Of a stretch of DNA of 64,000 nucleotides, positions 18,286 through 27,455 are shown piece by piece. Numbering within the stretch: position 1 is the stretch's first letter; each line of letters opens with the position of its first letter. The notes beneath the pieces are model-generated. The model made no database searches, was not told the DNA's origin, and was given only the letters and a program-made list of their open reading frames with translations. A program made the translations under genes and the position numbers. This DNA is from Chitinophagaceae bacterium (GTDB taxonomy: Bacteria; Bacteroidota; Bacteroidia; Chitinophagales; Chitinophagaceae): positions 1 to 64,000 of the forward strand of contig JAHBTJ010000029.1 of NCBI GenBank assembly GCA_019638595.1, read 5' to 3'.

Positions 18286-18391
18286 AATCCTTCTTTTTTG
18301 TTTTTGCAAAAGATTAATTTTTTGCAAACCAAGCAAAATTGAGTGAACTGTGTATAAAGAAAATATTAATAATTGATTAAAAAAGTTGTCA

Positions 18392-19252
18392 TCACTCCCA
18401 CAGGCAGGCGGCGCCTACCAGGGCAGCGTCTTCGCCCAGCCTGGCCGGCAACAGCTCACATACAAAACCATTTTCTTGCAATTGAGCTGAAGCATGAGGT
18501 TGAAATAAATTCCAGGCTTTTGAAATATTTCCACCTACAACAATACGCCGCGGAAATTTTTTTGAGAACCGTTTGATCAATACTTCTGCCAGGGTATACC
18601 CGAAGTCTTTAAATATATCTGCCACCATTGTATCCTCCATAGCTTTTACAACCAATTCTTTTACGCCCTTTATATTGTGGCCTGTACGTTGCCTGTAAGC
18701 CGCCGTAAACCAACGCGAGCTTAAATATTCCTCCGCTCTGCTATCACGGAACGGGAAGTTCCACAGGTCACCGTCTTCAAAACACCCATCCAGGTACATG
18801 GCGGAACCCAGTCCCGTTCCCAGCGTTATGCCCACTACATGTTTGCAATCTCTCCCTGCCCAGCTTTTTGTTTCCCCTGCTAAAAACGCCGTAGCGTCAT
18901 TCATCATGCGGATATTGGCTGCAGGTATCTGCAACGCAGCGGCCAGTAATTCTTTTACATTCACTCCATACAGGCATTCGTATTTATGCAAGCCGCTTAT
19001 GAAGCTTATTCCCTGTTCGTAATCAAAAGGACCGGGCATAGCAATACCTATACGTTGTACGAGGTTGCCTGACCGCCCGGCGCATGCGGCAATATTGTCT
19101 GCCCATGAACGGATCACCTGCTCGCGGTTTTGCAACGGGTCTATATCACCCCGTATACGCGTATCTTCCATTACTGCCGCAGTTGCAATATCCACTACAC
19201 AGCTTGTAATATGCGTACCACCAATATCAACACCGATCACGGTACTTCTCAT
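18392..19252 (-). CDS. ROK-family sugar kinase, probable mannokinase/glucokinase
   Basis: A 286-residue protein starting MRSTVIGVDIGGTHITSC, with the phosphate-binding DIGGTH at 9-14, GIAMPGPFDYEQGI in the middle, the MNDATAFLAGE segment and the GITLGTGLGSAMYL motif. It should phosphorylate a hexose at C6 in the cytoplasm. The usual ROK zinc motif (CxCGxxGCxE) is absent: the corresponding stretch reads EDGDLWNFPFRDSRAEEYL. It starts 10 bases after the GH92 gene; with a GH92 mannosidase and a mannose-6-phosphate isomerase-like gene upstream, mannose is the likely substrate (inference). A longer frame to 19339 overlaps GH92 and is rejected. Confidence 0.82.
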   Translation of the reverse strand: MRSTVIGVDIGGTHITSCVVDIATAAVMEDTRIRGDIDPLQNREQVIRSWADNIAACAGRSGNLVQRIGIAMPGPFDYEQGISFISGLHKYECLYGVNVKELLAAALQIPAANIRMMNDATAFLAGETKSWAGRDCKHVVGITLGTGLGSAMYLDGCFEDGDLWNFPFRDSRAEEYLSSRWFTAAYRQRTGHNIKGVKELVVKAMEDTMVADIFKDFGYTLAEVLIKRFSKKFPRRIVVGGNISKAWNLFQPHASAQLQENGFVCELLPARLGEDAALVGAACLWE

Positions 19253-19262
19253 CGTTTGTTTT

Positions 19263-21983
19263 TTAATCAGGTTTACAGGCAGGCGGTAGTTCTCCGGTTC
19301 CCCATTCTTTGTTCGGCAACTCTCCCATCCATAGCTCAAGAGTGCCGCCTTTTGTAAAGGTATCGTGACTGAACCAAAAGTTATGATGAGGCGCGTTGTT
19401 GAGCTTCGCGGATTGTATATAACAGTTCCGCCTGCTGTTGTTATGGGTTTTTATCACAAACCTTTCGCCTTTGTAATACCTTTTATCCAGCCGGATGGTT
19501 ATTTCATCAAAAACAGGCGAAGTAATTTCATATACCGGCTGCTGTGCCTGGTTGCCCATGATGTCGAACAAGCCAATCGCCATCAGGGCGCTTACACCTC
19601 CCATCTGTCCCTGGTCTTCATCGTGCCCGCCATAGCCCAGATCCGGGGTTACGCCGCCATAAGCCTGCTCCTGTACCTTACGCACCCAATACTGGGTAAG
19701 CCAGGGCTTGCCTCCATAGCTGAACACGTGCGCGTTGGAGCAACCCGGCTGATTGGCGTAACTCACATAACCGCTTGTATAGCCATACACAAAATCGTCG
19801 GGCTGCGACTGCTCAAAAGCGTAATTCAGCCGGTTGCAAAAGCTATCTGTTCCTCCCATTATACCCACCAGTTGAGGTATAGCATGCGATACTCCCCAGG
19901 TAGCCTGCCATGCATTCGCTTCTACCCATCCCCTGCCACTTAACGGATCTTTATGCACAAAGGCGCCCTCTTTATTTTTAGGAAATAACAGCTTTTGGTC
20001 AGTATCAAAACACAACTCCCACCCCGTTGATCTTTTTTTGAAAAAAGCGCGATCTTTTTTCTTTCCCAGCCTGGCAGCCATCTGCGCTATACCCCAGTCC
20101 TGGAAAGCAGCTTCTATTGTAATGCCGGCATTGTTAGGCCACCAGCCCTTTTGAGTATAAAAATCAATATCTTCTTTGCTACCCAGCATGCCGCCGGGCA
20201 GGTGATTTCGCTTTACTACTTCATACGCATGGTTTGCATTCACTTTGGTCAGCAACCCTTTCATATAGGTACTTACAACCAGGTTCGATGCAGGACTACC
20301 GGTCATAATGTAAGAGTATCCCCCGCCGGAAGGACCACGTGGCAACAGGTAACCATTGTTAGCATATTCGATCATTGACGAAGACATTTCATCCATCACT
20401 TCCGGCCAGGCGAGCCCCCACAGTATATTGAGGTTCCATTGGGTAAGCCACCATGCATCTGAATTGTACATATTAAACTTAGGTTTGCCCGAAGCATCTT
20501 TGGGAAGTGTTTTGATCTTAAATACGGCGTCCGTAAAACTTCCCTCCCGTTTGCCCGTGGTGCGGTCGGGATAATCGCCTGAAAGATCGTTGAGCTTCTG
20601 GCGCCCCAGCAATATATGCCACAGATCTGTATAAAACTTCGTTTTCTGATCTGCGGTACCACCTTTTACATCTATCCTGCCCAACCAGTCATTCCATGTT
20701 TTTTGCGCCTGTTCCTTTACCGCGTTAAAATCCCAGGTACTGCATTCCTGCTCCAGGTTACGCCTCGCATTTTCAACCGTGGTATACGACAGCCCAATCT
20801 TTACCTGCAGTTCTTCTCCTTTCTCCAAATCGTAGGCCGCAGCAAGGGTAAGGCTGTCTCCTCCTGCCTTACTGATGTTCATTGCTGTTGTATTACCCTG
20901 CCATGCATCCAACGATTTAAAAGGCTTGTCGAACCGTATCACAAAAAATATACGTACATCTTTTGGACCACCCCAATACCGTTTAACAGAACTGAAAGAG
21001 CCTTCAATAGCAGTATCACTGATACGGGTAATATCCGCATCCGCCATGGTGCTGTTCGATACATGCCCTCCCAGGTTAATGATGATCCTTCCTTTGGCTG
21101 CCCGGGTATACCGGAAACGGTAGAAGTTAACCCTTTCGGTAGCCGTTTGCTCTACCCATATTTTATTGTTTTGCAGCATTACACGATGATATCCCGGCTG
21201 TACGATCTCATCAGCGTGGCTAAACGAAGATTTCCAGCCCTGCTGCCCTTTGGCGGGATCTTCATTTTCCGACGCGGGCATCAGTTCAATACCGGAGATC
21301 ATCCAGGTATGTATCTGCTCAAAACCCAGTATCTCCGTTTCATTATAATTGTAACCACCGCCATATTGATTTTTATTACGTGTAAGCGGCGCTGAGCTCG
21401 CCATTCCAAACGGAAGACTGCCGGTAATAAAAAAGAAATACCTTCCCCGGTTGGTTTCTATATAAGGATCTACCCGCGACACATAATCTTCCGGCTCGCC
21501 AAACACTTCTATTTCAGAAAACCCCACTTCACTCCCTGTGGCATCATGCGTTACAAACTTTACCCATTTGGTGCTGCGTGCCGGAAATGTAACGGCAATA
21601 CCGCTGCCATCTGCAGGTATCTGGTTCACCCATACCACGCTTCCATCGCTGAACATTAATTTTCCACCGGCAATATTTTCATTGCGGGAAGGACGATCGT
21701 ATAATATCACTTTATGAATGGTTACAGGGGCTTCCCATTCCAGTTGTATCCAGGGTAACCGGATATATCCCCAATCGGTTGTCCGTCCCTCGCATGCCCA
21801 CTCGCCAATACCATCCACACCTATAATACCGTCTATAACATTTTTGGCAGCAAATTTTTCACCGGCTATGGTAGAAGCAGTCACTTTTGCAAGCGGAGCT
21901 ATATTACCCGGGCCTGCATGGAGGTACTGTACGCCACACAGCCAGGTCACTAAAACAAAAAACAATTTTCTTTTCATAGCCAT
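19263..21983 (-). CDS. GH92 family alpha-mannosidase with N-terminal discoidin-like domain
   Basis: A 906-residue secreted enzyme. Signal peptide 1-23 (ends YLHAG). An F5/8-type C domain (about 28-165) contains VIDGIIGVDGIGEWACEG. The GH92 catalytic part (about 170-890) starts VDPYIETNRGRYFF and has GSLPFGMASSAP, GGYNYNETEILGFEQIHTW and the conserved acidic stretch GYGGHDEDQGQMGG. GH92 enzymes are calcium-dependent exo-alpha-mannosidases that release mannose from N-glycans or mannans. The start could be the second Met (21977). It is the polymer-degrading step of the operon; export to the periplasm or cell surface is expected. Confidence 0.92.
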   Translation of the reverse strand: MAMKRKLFFVLVTWLCGVQYLHAGPGNIAPLAKVTASTIAGEKFAAKNVIDGIIGVDGIGEWACEGRTTDWGYIRLPWIQLEWEAPVTIHKVILYDRPSRNENIAGGKLMFSDGSVVWVNQIPADGSGIAVTFPARSTKWVKFVTHDATGSEVGFSEIEVFGEPEDYVSRVDPYIETNRGRYFFFITGSLPFGMASSAPLTRNKNQYGGGYNYNETEILGFEQIHTWMISGIELMPASENEDPAKGQQGWKSSFSHADEIVQPGYHRVMLQNNKIWVEQTATERVNFYRFRYTRAAKGRIIINLGGHVSNSTMADADITRISDTAIEGSFSSVKRYWGGPKDVRIFFVIRFDKPFKSLDAWQGNTTAMNISKAGGDSLTLAAAYDLEKGEELQVKIGLSYTTVENARRNLEQECSTWDFNAVKEQAQKTWNDWLGRIDVKGGTADQKTKFYTDLWHILLGRQKLNDLSGDYPDRTTGKREGSFTDAVFKIKTLPKDASGKPKFNMYNSDAWWLTQWNLNILWGLAWPEVMDEMSSSMIEYANNGYLLPRGPSGGGYSYIMTGSPASNLVVSTYMKGLLTKVNANHAYEVVKRNHLPGGMLGSKEDIDFYTQKGWWPNNAGITIEAAFQDWGIAQMAARLGKKKDRAFFKKRSTGWELCFDTDQKLLFPKNKEGAFVHKDPLSGRGWVEANAWQATWGVSHAIPQLVGIMGGTDSFCNRLNYAFEQSQPDDFVYGYTSGYVSYANQPGCSNAHVFSYGGKPWLTQYWVRKVQEQAYGGVTPDLGYGGHDEDQGQMGGVSALMAIGLFDIMGNQAQQPVYEITSPVFDEITIRLDKRYYKGERFVIKTHNNSRRNCYIQSAKLNNAPHHNFWFSHDTFTKGGTLELWMGELPNKEWGTGELPPACKPD

Positions 21984-22016
21984 CGTATGTATGATTGAAT
22001 TAAAAGAGTGCTCACT

Positions 22017-23252
22017 TTATTTATATACAAGCCTGATAAACCTTGGCCGGTAGAGATGGGGAAGCTTCCTGATATCATTATTAAAGTCGAACGAATTGAT
22101 GTTATAGCTGATCAGCAATTCACCCGGCTGTGAAAGCACAGGGTGCGCTTTGGCGTTGTAAGAAAACAGGTTTGGAGAAGCTGCAAGATCAGGTTTGGTA
22201 TCAAACACATCCTGTACAGGACCGAAAGGGCCAACCGGCGAAGTACCTACCCTCAGCCCGATCTGCGTGCCGATAGCGTCTTTTTGAAAAACCATGACAT
22301 ACCTGCCGCCTTCTATAGGTGTAACACTCAGCTCGTTCGAAGCGTGGTCTGCAACAGGCTGTATAGTCTCCACATCGGGTGTCCAGCTTTTACCGTTCCA
22401 GAATGTCCATTTTGAAAACTGCTCAATATCTTCAGCCTTTACACGGGCAGCTATTACCTCTTTATTTTTTCCGCGAACGCCGTATACATAAACATACCCG
22501 TCGGCATTGGGCGCACCGGCTTTTTGGGTGTTTACCAATACGCCTGCGCCGAACGATCCCACAGAATCGGCATCTTTATCTGCCAGGAACGGGATGTCGA
22601 ACTGTACTGTGTGAGTATAGGGAGGTTGTGAGCCTGAAAGACTTTTTATAAGCGTACTACCGGTTTGCTTAAACCCGAACACCGCTACACCGGGAATATT
22701 TTTGACGCGATATCCAAAAATATAGATATCGTTATTCAATTCAGTATTTACAAAACCATCGCCCAGCCAGTAATATTCCCCCTGTTGCGAGGCTGGTGTT
22801 TGTGGTATAAACACAGATTTCGGATGACCCTTACCGGTAGTATCCCAATAAAAATCAATGGCGGCGCTGTCGGGCTTCCCTCCTTTCAGTACGGCCACCG
22901 TATTGTTGATCATGGTATATCCCGGTTGCAGCGAATCATTTACAATATCGCCCAGCATGGAATCGCTGAACCAGATCACCACATCTTCTTTACCGGCTGC
23001 CCCCTGCTGTTCGTTACCGCCGGGCACAAACGCAAAAATACCGTCGCCTCCAAACCAGCCATGATCCCGTTTAAACAAATTAGTCCATTCCGGTGCAGGC
23101 TCTACGTGAAATGACAGGCTATCCCGGTGGTCATCCCGGGAGCCGGTATTACAGGCATGCACTGAGATCAATACAACCGTAAGCAGGCATATTCGTTTCA
23201 CCGGCTTAAGCAGCCATACTGCTGTAAATAAAGTATTCACGGATGACCGCAT
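22017..23252 (-). CDS. Lipoprotein with a DUF4185/DUF5005-like beta-propeller domain
   Basis: A 411-residue lipoprotein; the signal region ends with VHAC (Cys34). Motifs such as WFGGDGIFAFVPGG, VVIWFSDSMLGD, YYWLGDGFV, WTFWNGKSWTPD and HPVLSQPGELLISYNIN recur in five-bladed propellers of the DUF4185/DUF5005 type, which accompany glycan-use genes. It may bind or cleave a glycan at the cell surface. The assignment to one of these two families is from memory of motifs and not settled. It lies 33 bases before GH92 in the operon. Confidence 0.6.
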   Translation of the reverse strand: MRSSVNTLFTAVWLLKPVKRICLLTVVLISVHACNTGSRDDHRDSLSFHVEPAPEWTNLFKRDHGWFGGDGIFAFVPGGNEQQGAAGKEDVVIWFSDSMLGDIVNDSLQPGYTMINNTVAVLKGGKPDSAAIDFYWDTTGKGHPKSVFIPQTPASQQGEYYWLGDGFVNTELNNDIYIFGYRVKNIPGVAVFGFKQTGSTLIKSLSGSQPPYTHTVQFDIPFLADKDADSVGSFGAGVLVNTQKAGAPNADGYVYVYGVRGKNKEVIAARVKAEDIEQFSKWTFWNGKSWTPDVETIQPVADHASNELSVTPIEGGRYVMVFQKDAIGTQIGLRVGTSPVGPFGPVQDVFDTKPDLAASPNLFSYNAKAHPVLSQPGELLISYNINSFDFNNDIRKLPHLYRPRFIRLVYK

Positions 23253-23306
23253 GATCGTTGTTTTATTGTAGTTGTCTCAAACAGTTCAGCAATCCGTTCT
23301 GTCCCG

Positions 23307-24659
23307 CTACTTCTGCTTCCACATTTCCTGTATCTGCTCCAGCGTTTTCGCTTTGGTTTCAGGCACAGCGCTCCATATAAAAAAGAATGCCAGCAGGGAG
23401 GTGACCATGTATATCCAAAAAGTATATGCCTCCCCGATACCTTCTACCAGCATAGGAAAGGTTTGGGAAACGATGTATACCGACAACCATAAAAAGAATA
23501 TGGCCACACTCATAGCCCTGCCTCTTATGTTGGTTGGGAATATTTCAGATATTACCACGAACGTAAGGGGCCCGAGGGATATAGCGAAGAATGAAATGTA
23601 TAACAGGATGCCGGCCAATACCCAGTATCCTGCGGTATTGCCGGTAAAAAAAGCATACCCTACCAGGGAAAGGCAAATGGCCATGCCACCCGCCCCGATA
23701 AGAAGTAATTTTTTACGCCCCAGGAGATCAACGTATTTAATGGCAACGATCGTCATGAGCAGGTTAATGCTTCCTACCCAAACGGTTTGCATGAGCGCGG
23801 ATGATGAACCGCTACCGGTTGCCTTGAATATTTCAGGCGCATAGTACATAATGGCATTGATACCTGTAACCTGCGAAAAAATGGCCAGCACTATTCCTAT
23901 TACAAGTGGTTTGCGTAATGCCGGTTTCAGCAATTCCGAGAACGGCGCCTCCGTTTCGGACAATGAGCCGCGGATAACGTTTATTTCCGCCAGGGCGTTC
24001 TCCTTACCATTCACTTTTTCCAGTATTGCGGCCGCTTCCTCCCACCTGTTCTGCGCACCTAACCAGCGCGGACTTTCCGGCGTGGGTATCAGCAACAGTA
24101 TAAAAACCAGCGAAGGAATTAATCCTGAACCAAACATCCATCTCCAGCCTGCTTCAACATTCCAGGAATGATCGTACAGTCCTGCTATACCCGCATTCAC
24201 AAAATAGATCAGCAAAATACCGGTAACAATCCCCAACTGGTAAATGGATATCAGCCTTCCCCTGATATGCGCCGGGGCTATTTCGGAAATATACATAGGC
24301 GATAATATGGACGCAATGCCAATGCCTATACCGCCTATTAAGCGAAAAATAATGAACGATCCTATACCCGACGGAAGAAGGATACCTATGGAAGAAACAG
24401 CAAATGCAAAAGCCGAGATCATCAATACTTTTTTACGGCCCAGCCGGTCGCTTAGTACGCCGGAAAGCATAGCGCCCACCATACAGCCTATAATAGCGCA
24501 GGAAGCCGCCCAGCCTTTCATGGCAGGCGAAAGCATGTATTTCTCTTCAATAAATCCTATGGCTCCTGCCACCACAGCAGTATCATAACCAAACAGCAAT
24601 CCTCCTATTGCCGCCACTACGGTATAGCGGTATACATATGTCAAGCTATTATTCTGCAT
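23307..24659 (-). CDS. Sugar porter, MFS family (sugar-proton symporter)
   Basis: A 450-residue twelve-segment transporter. Sugar porter motifs are present: GGLLFGYDTAVVAGA, SDRLGRKKVL, PESPRWL after the sixth segment, QVTGINAIMYYAPEIF in segment 7 and PETKAKTLEQI at the end. It would import a monosaccharide across the inner membrane with protons. In this operon the released mannose is the obvious cargo. It starts 3 bases after the isomerase-like gene. Confidence 0.92.
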   Translation of the reverse strand: MQNNSLTYVYRYTVVAAIGGLLFGYDTAVVAGAIGFIEEKYMLSPAMKGWAASCAIIGCMVGAMLSGVLSDRLGRKKVLMISAFAFAVSSIGILLPSGIGSFIIFRLIGGIGIGIASILSPMYISEIAPAHIRGRLISIYQLGIVTGILLIYFVNAGIAGLYDHSWNVEAGWRWMFGSGLIPSLVFILLLIPTPESPRWLGAQNRWEEAAAILEKVNGKENALAEINVIRGSLSETEAPFSELLKPALRKPLVIGIVLAIFSQVTGINAIMYYAPEIFKATGSGSSSALMQTVWVGSINLLMTIVAIKYVDLLGRKKLLLIGAGGMAICLSLVGYAFFTGNTAGYWVLAGILLYISFFAISLGPLTFVVISEIFPTNIRGRAMSVAIFFLWLSVYIVSQTFPMLVEGIGEAYTFWIYMVTSLLAFFFIWSAVPETKAKTLEQIQEMWKQK

Positions 24660-24662
24660 ACA

Positions 24663-26468
24663 TTAATTGCTATGATAATCGCTGAGGTTTTGAATATTTA
24701 CAAAAGCCTTCATGGTAGCACAGGGAGTGCCGGCACTATCCCCATAAGGCGTAACAGTATAAGCACCTATTCCTGCAGGCACAATAAAGGTTTCAGCATA
24801 ATGCACAATAAAAGGCTCAAAAGCATGTTCCGGACTTTCTACAATTACCTCGCGCCCTTCCACAAGGTTCAGGATGTTTACAACGCTATGGGTATGATGA
24901 GGTACTTTTCCTGTAAACCAATGCCTTCGTGTTTCTATGAACGACCCATCATGCAACCCTGTTCTTTCTTCCATCCATCCCTCTCCTTCAGCTACTTTCT
25001 CAAACCTGTTCAGGATATTTTCCTTTGTCCATTGCGTGGTACGATCCCATTGAATTGAGTTTCCGCCATGCTTCAGCGATATCGGGCGGGGTTTGCCATC
25101 CAGCCCCATTCTGCCCCAGTCCCACAGCTTAAATGTAAAAATGTAAGGAGTGGCGCTTATTTCGAGCACCACGCTGTTAGCGCCGGAACAATGTACCGTT
25201 CCCGCGGGAATAAGCGCGTGGTCGTGTTTCCTGATGGGCCATTTCTCCACGTATTTATCGGCGTCAAATTCTTTACCGTTTTCCTGGGCGGCTTCAAGGT
25301 CATTGAGCATATTTTCAGGCACTATATCTTCCTTTAATCCAAGGTATACGAACGAATCCTGCTGCGCTTCCAGGAAATAATAACTTTCATCCTGCGTATA
25401 GCCCATACCAAACTGCTCGCGTATGTATTCTTTAAGCGGGTGTACCTGCAGGCTTAAATTACCTCCTTCCATGGTATCCAAAAAATCAAACCGGATGGGG
25501 AATTCAGCTCCAAACGCGTTGAACACTTCTACACCCAACAGCTCTTCCGGCTGAAAAAAAACAAGATTAACAGAAGGCGTTTCAAACAGAATATGATCGA
25601 ATCTTATCAGCAGGCTGTTCTCTTCGGGCACACAATCAAAGCCCCATGCAAAATTTTTTTCGGTTCTTTCCAGGTCACAAACTTCTTTCAGCCATTGCCC
25701 GCCCCAGGGCCCGGGATCAAAAAACGGCACTACACGGAAAGGTTGCCGCACCACTTCTTTCAGCGCGTTCATCAAAGCCGGCCCGGATACCATTTTAGGC
25801 TCATCCGGATGCGTGGTGTCCAATACATAATCGGCCGCCGGCAATATTACTTTTTTCAACCTGTCGCATACCCGCCAGTCTACAAAAAAAGCTCTTTTAT
25901 ATTGATAAGAAAAAGTATCTGTAAAATTTACCGAACCCACATTTCCTACTTCATTCCTCCTGAACCGCAATTGAATTTCCCACCGTGGCATATCGGCATA
26001 TATCAACACATCCGGGTTTGCGCAAGCCAATGAAGCGCCCGTTCCGTATACGCAAATAATACTTTCACCGCAGGTGGCTATTTCCTCTTTCAGGCTGCCC
26101 AGGCGCTCTTTATCAAAGAAGTCTTCCATCTCCAGCGAAGTGATATACCCGAATACAGGATCGTCTGTAACAAACGGATACACCATTTCTTCTATATCTG
26201 GGCTATCTTTTAAAGCCATATCCACCGGTAAAAAGCGGGTATCTTCTTTTATATATTCCTTTACGTCCAACACCAGCTTATCCGCCAACACCCCATGATA
26301 ACATTCAATTACAATAACAAAAGGCTTCTTTGCTTTTTGCCGCATGCGATGCTGCAACTCATCTGCGATCTCGCGCCATCCGGTGTAACCATTATACCCT
26401 TTCATTTCAACTTCCGGGAACTTATCAAAATTTGAGTTATACAATTTTTTTCTTTTATAGTGATACAT
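24663..26468 (-). CDS. Class I mannose-6-phosphate isomerase-like protein with an N-terminal kinase-like domain
   Basis: A 601-residue protein. The C-terminal ~350 residues are cupin-type phosphomannose isomerase: LSLQVHPLKEYI (metal Gln/His), DESYYFLEAQQDSFVYLGL (metal Glu) and HDHALIPAGTVHCSGANSVV (metal His). The first ~215 residues look like a uridine-kinase-type P-loop fold (KKPFVIVIECYHGVLADKLV), but the phosphate-binding GxxxxGK(S/T) is missing. It would convert mannose-6-phosphate to fructose-6-phosphate, completing the path from the GH92 product. It is the first gene of the operon, behind a leader of about 340 bases. The role of the N-terminal domain is unknown. Confidence 0.82.
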   Translation of the reverse strand: MYHYKRKKLYNSNFDKFPEVEMKGYNGYTGWREIADELQHRMRQKAKKPFVIVIECYHGVLADKLVLDVKEYIKEDTRFLPVDMALKDSPDIEEMVYPFVTDDPVFGYITSLEMEDFFDKERLGSLKEEIATCGESIICVYGTGASLACANPDVLIYADMPRWEIQLRFRRNEVGNVGSVNFTDTFSYQYKRAFFVDWRVCDRLKKVILPAADYVLDTTHPDEPKMVSGPALMNALKEVVRQPFRVVPFFDPGPWGGQWLKEVCDLERTEKNFAWGFDCVPEENSLLIRFDHILFETPSVNLVFFQPEELLGVEVFNAFGAEFPIRFDFLDTMEGGNLSLQVHPLKEYIREQFGMGYTQDESYYFLEAQQDSFVYLGLKEDIVPENMLNDLEAAQENGKEFDADKYVEKWPIRKHDHALIPAGTVHCSGANSVVLEISATPYIFTFKLWDWGRMGLDGKPRPISLKHGGNSIQWDRTTQWTKENILNRFEKVAEGEGWMEERTGLHDGSFIETRRHWFTGKVPHHTHSVVNILNLVEGREVIVESPEHAFEPFIVHYAETFIVPAGIGAYTVTPYGDSAGTPCATMKAFVNIQNLSDYHSN

Positions 26469-27034
26469 AAGGTTTAAGTGATTTTCAGCAGGAAAGGTTT
26501 TTGCACCAGCCGGCTTGTTACATGCCAGCCGGTTTTGAAGATGCGATGGCGCTGTCCTTACTATTTATTTCCACGCATAAGACAAACAGGAGTAGTATAT
26601 ACTCTCCTTTTTGGATTAATTTTTATTCAACGCACATAGGCATGGAAGATAAAGCAGACACACACCTGGAACAGTATAAGCATTTAGCCGGAAAATAACA
26701 CCAAAAGTAACTTCACCGGCAATCGCTTTTCATGATCCTGATCATGCAGGCAACACGCAACCCGGGCACGGAAAAATACACAAAAGCGATAGAATGTTTA
26801 TATGTCTATACATATCAAATGTATGGCATTTTTAACTGATTCCAAATTTTTGAGGTGTATTTACCTCCGGTGAGAAAACCCAACCGTTTGAACACCCATG
26901 TTTTGCCGGTATACCTGCTTCGCGGATATGAAATACCTGTTTTTTTAGCCCGTGTTACATAAAATCCTGCTATTATACTTTATATTCACCATTCGAAACA
27001 TTTGCTTTTTACCCAGGCATTAATATTTATTATT
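26469..27034. other. Leader and promoter region of the mannoside operon
   Basis: These 566 bases lie between the leftward operon and the rightward Dabb gene. They contain a near-perfect leftward promoter at 26816-26846, which leaves a long untranslated leader (about 26469-26808). A 65-codon rightward frame at 26501-26698 shows no coding character. I see no riboswitch that I can name in the leader. Confidence 0.5.
26816..26846 (-). promoter_or_regulatory. Promoter of the mannoside operon
   Basis: Read leftward, TTTG (26846-26843) and TACATTTG (26823-26816) are separated by 19 bases, an exact match to the Bacteroidota -33/-7 consensus. Transcription would start near 26808, about 340 bases upstream of the first gene. 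Confidence 0.65.
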
Positions 27035-27418
27035 ATGAAAAAGTTTATCACAGCTATCATCATGCTGGCTATTATCGGCACTATTTCTTCATGCGCAAAC
27101 AACAACGAAACTAAAATGTTAAGACACGTAGTTCTATTTAAGTTCAAAGACGACGCAACCCCCGGGCAGGTAAAGCAGGTAGAAGACGCTTTCAGGGCGC
27201 TTCCATCCAAAATAAAAGAGATCAAAGCATTTGAATGGGGCACCAATAACAGCCCCGAAGGGCTTAGCCAGGGACTTACGCATTGCTTTTTTGTAAGCTT
27301 TGCCAGCGAAAAAGACAGGGAAGTATATTTACCGCATCCCGAGCACAAGGCGTTTGTATCGCTTTTACAGCCTTATCTTGATAAAGCCACCGTGGTAGAC
27401 TACTGGGCCCAGGACTAA
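27035..27418 (+). CDS. Dabb (stress-responsive alpha/beta barrel) lipoprotein
   Basis: A 127-residue protein starting MKKFITAIIM, with a lipobox ISSC. The domain then begins MLRHVVLFKFKDDATPGQVKQ and contains LSQGLTHCFFVSFASEKDRE and LPHPEHKAFVSLLQPYL, the regular Dabb pattern of a dimeric ferredoxin-like barrel. I took the ATG at 27035 rather than 27002 because it opens the signal peptide. Family members bind or transform small hydrophobic molecules, but most have no known role. Confidence 0.88.
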   Translation: MKKFITAIIMLAIIGTISSCANNNETKMLRHVVLFKFKDDATPGQVKQVEDAFRALPSKIKEIKAFEWGTNNSPEGLSQGLTHCFFVSFASEKDREVYLPHPEHKAFVSLLQPYLDKATVVDYWAQD

Positions 27419-27455
27419 CAGCGCGATACTATTCCATATATAAATATTCCTTGGC

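Noticed and set aside
26501-26698. 65-codon rightward open frame in the mannoside operon leader
   Set aside because: No ribosome-binding site, no family resemblance and unusual amino-acid mix; it most likely is chance within untranslated leader sequence.
26469-27034. Riboswitch in the leader of the mannoside operon
   Set aside because: No known aptamer core could be identified by eye; only a long leader and promoter are supported.
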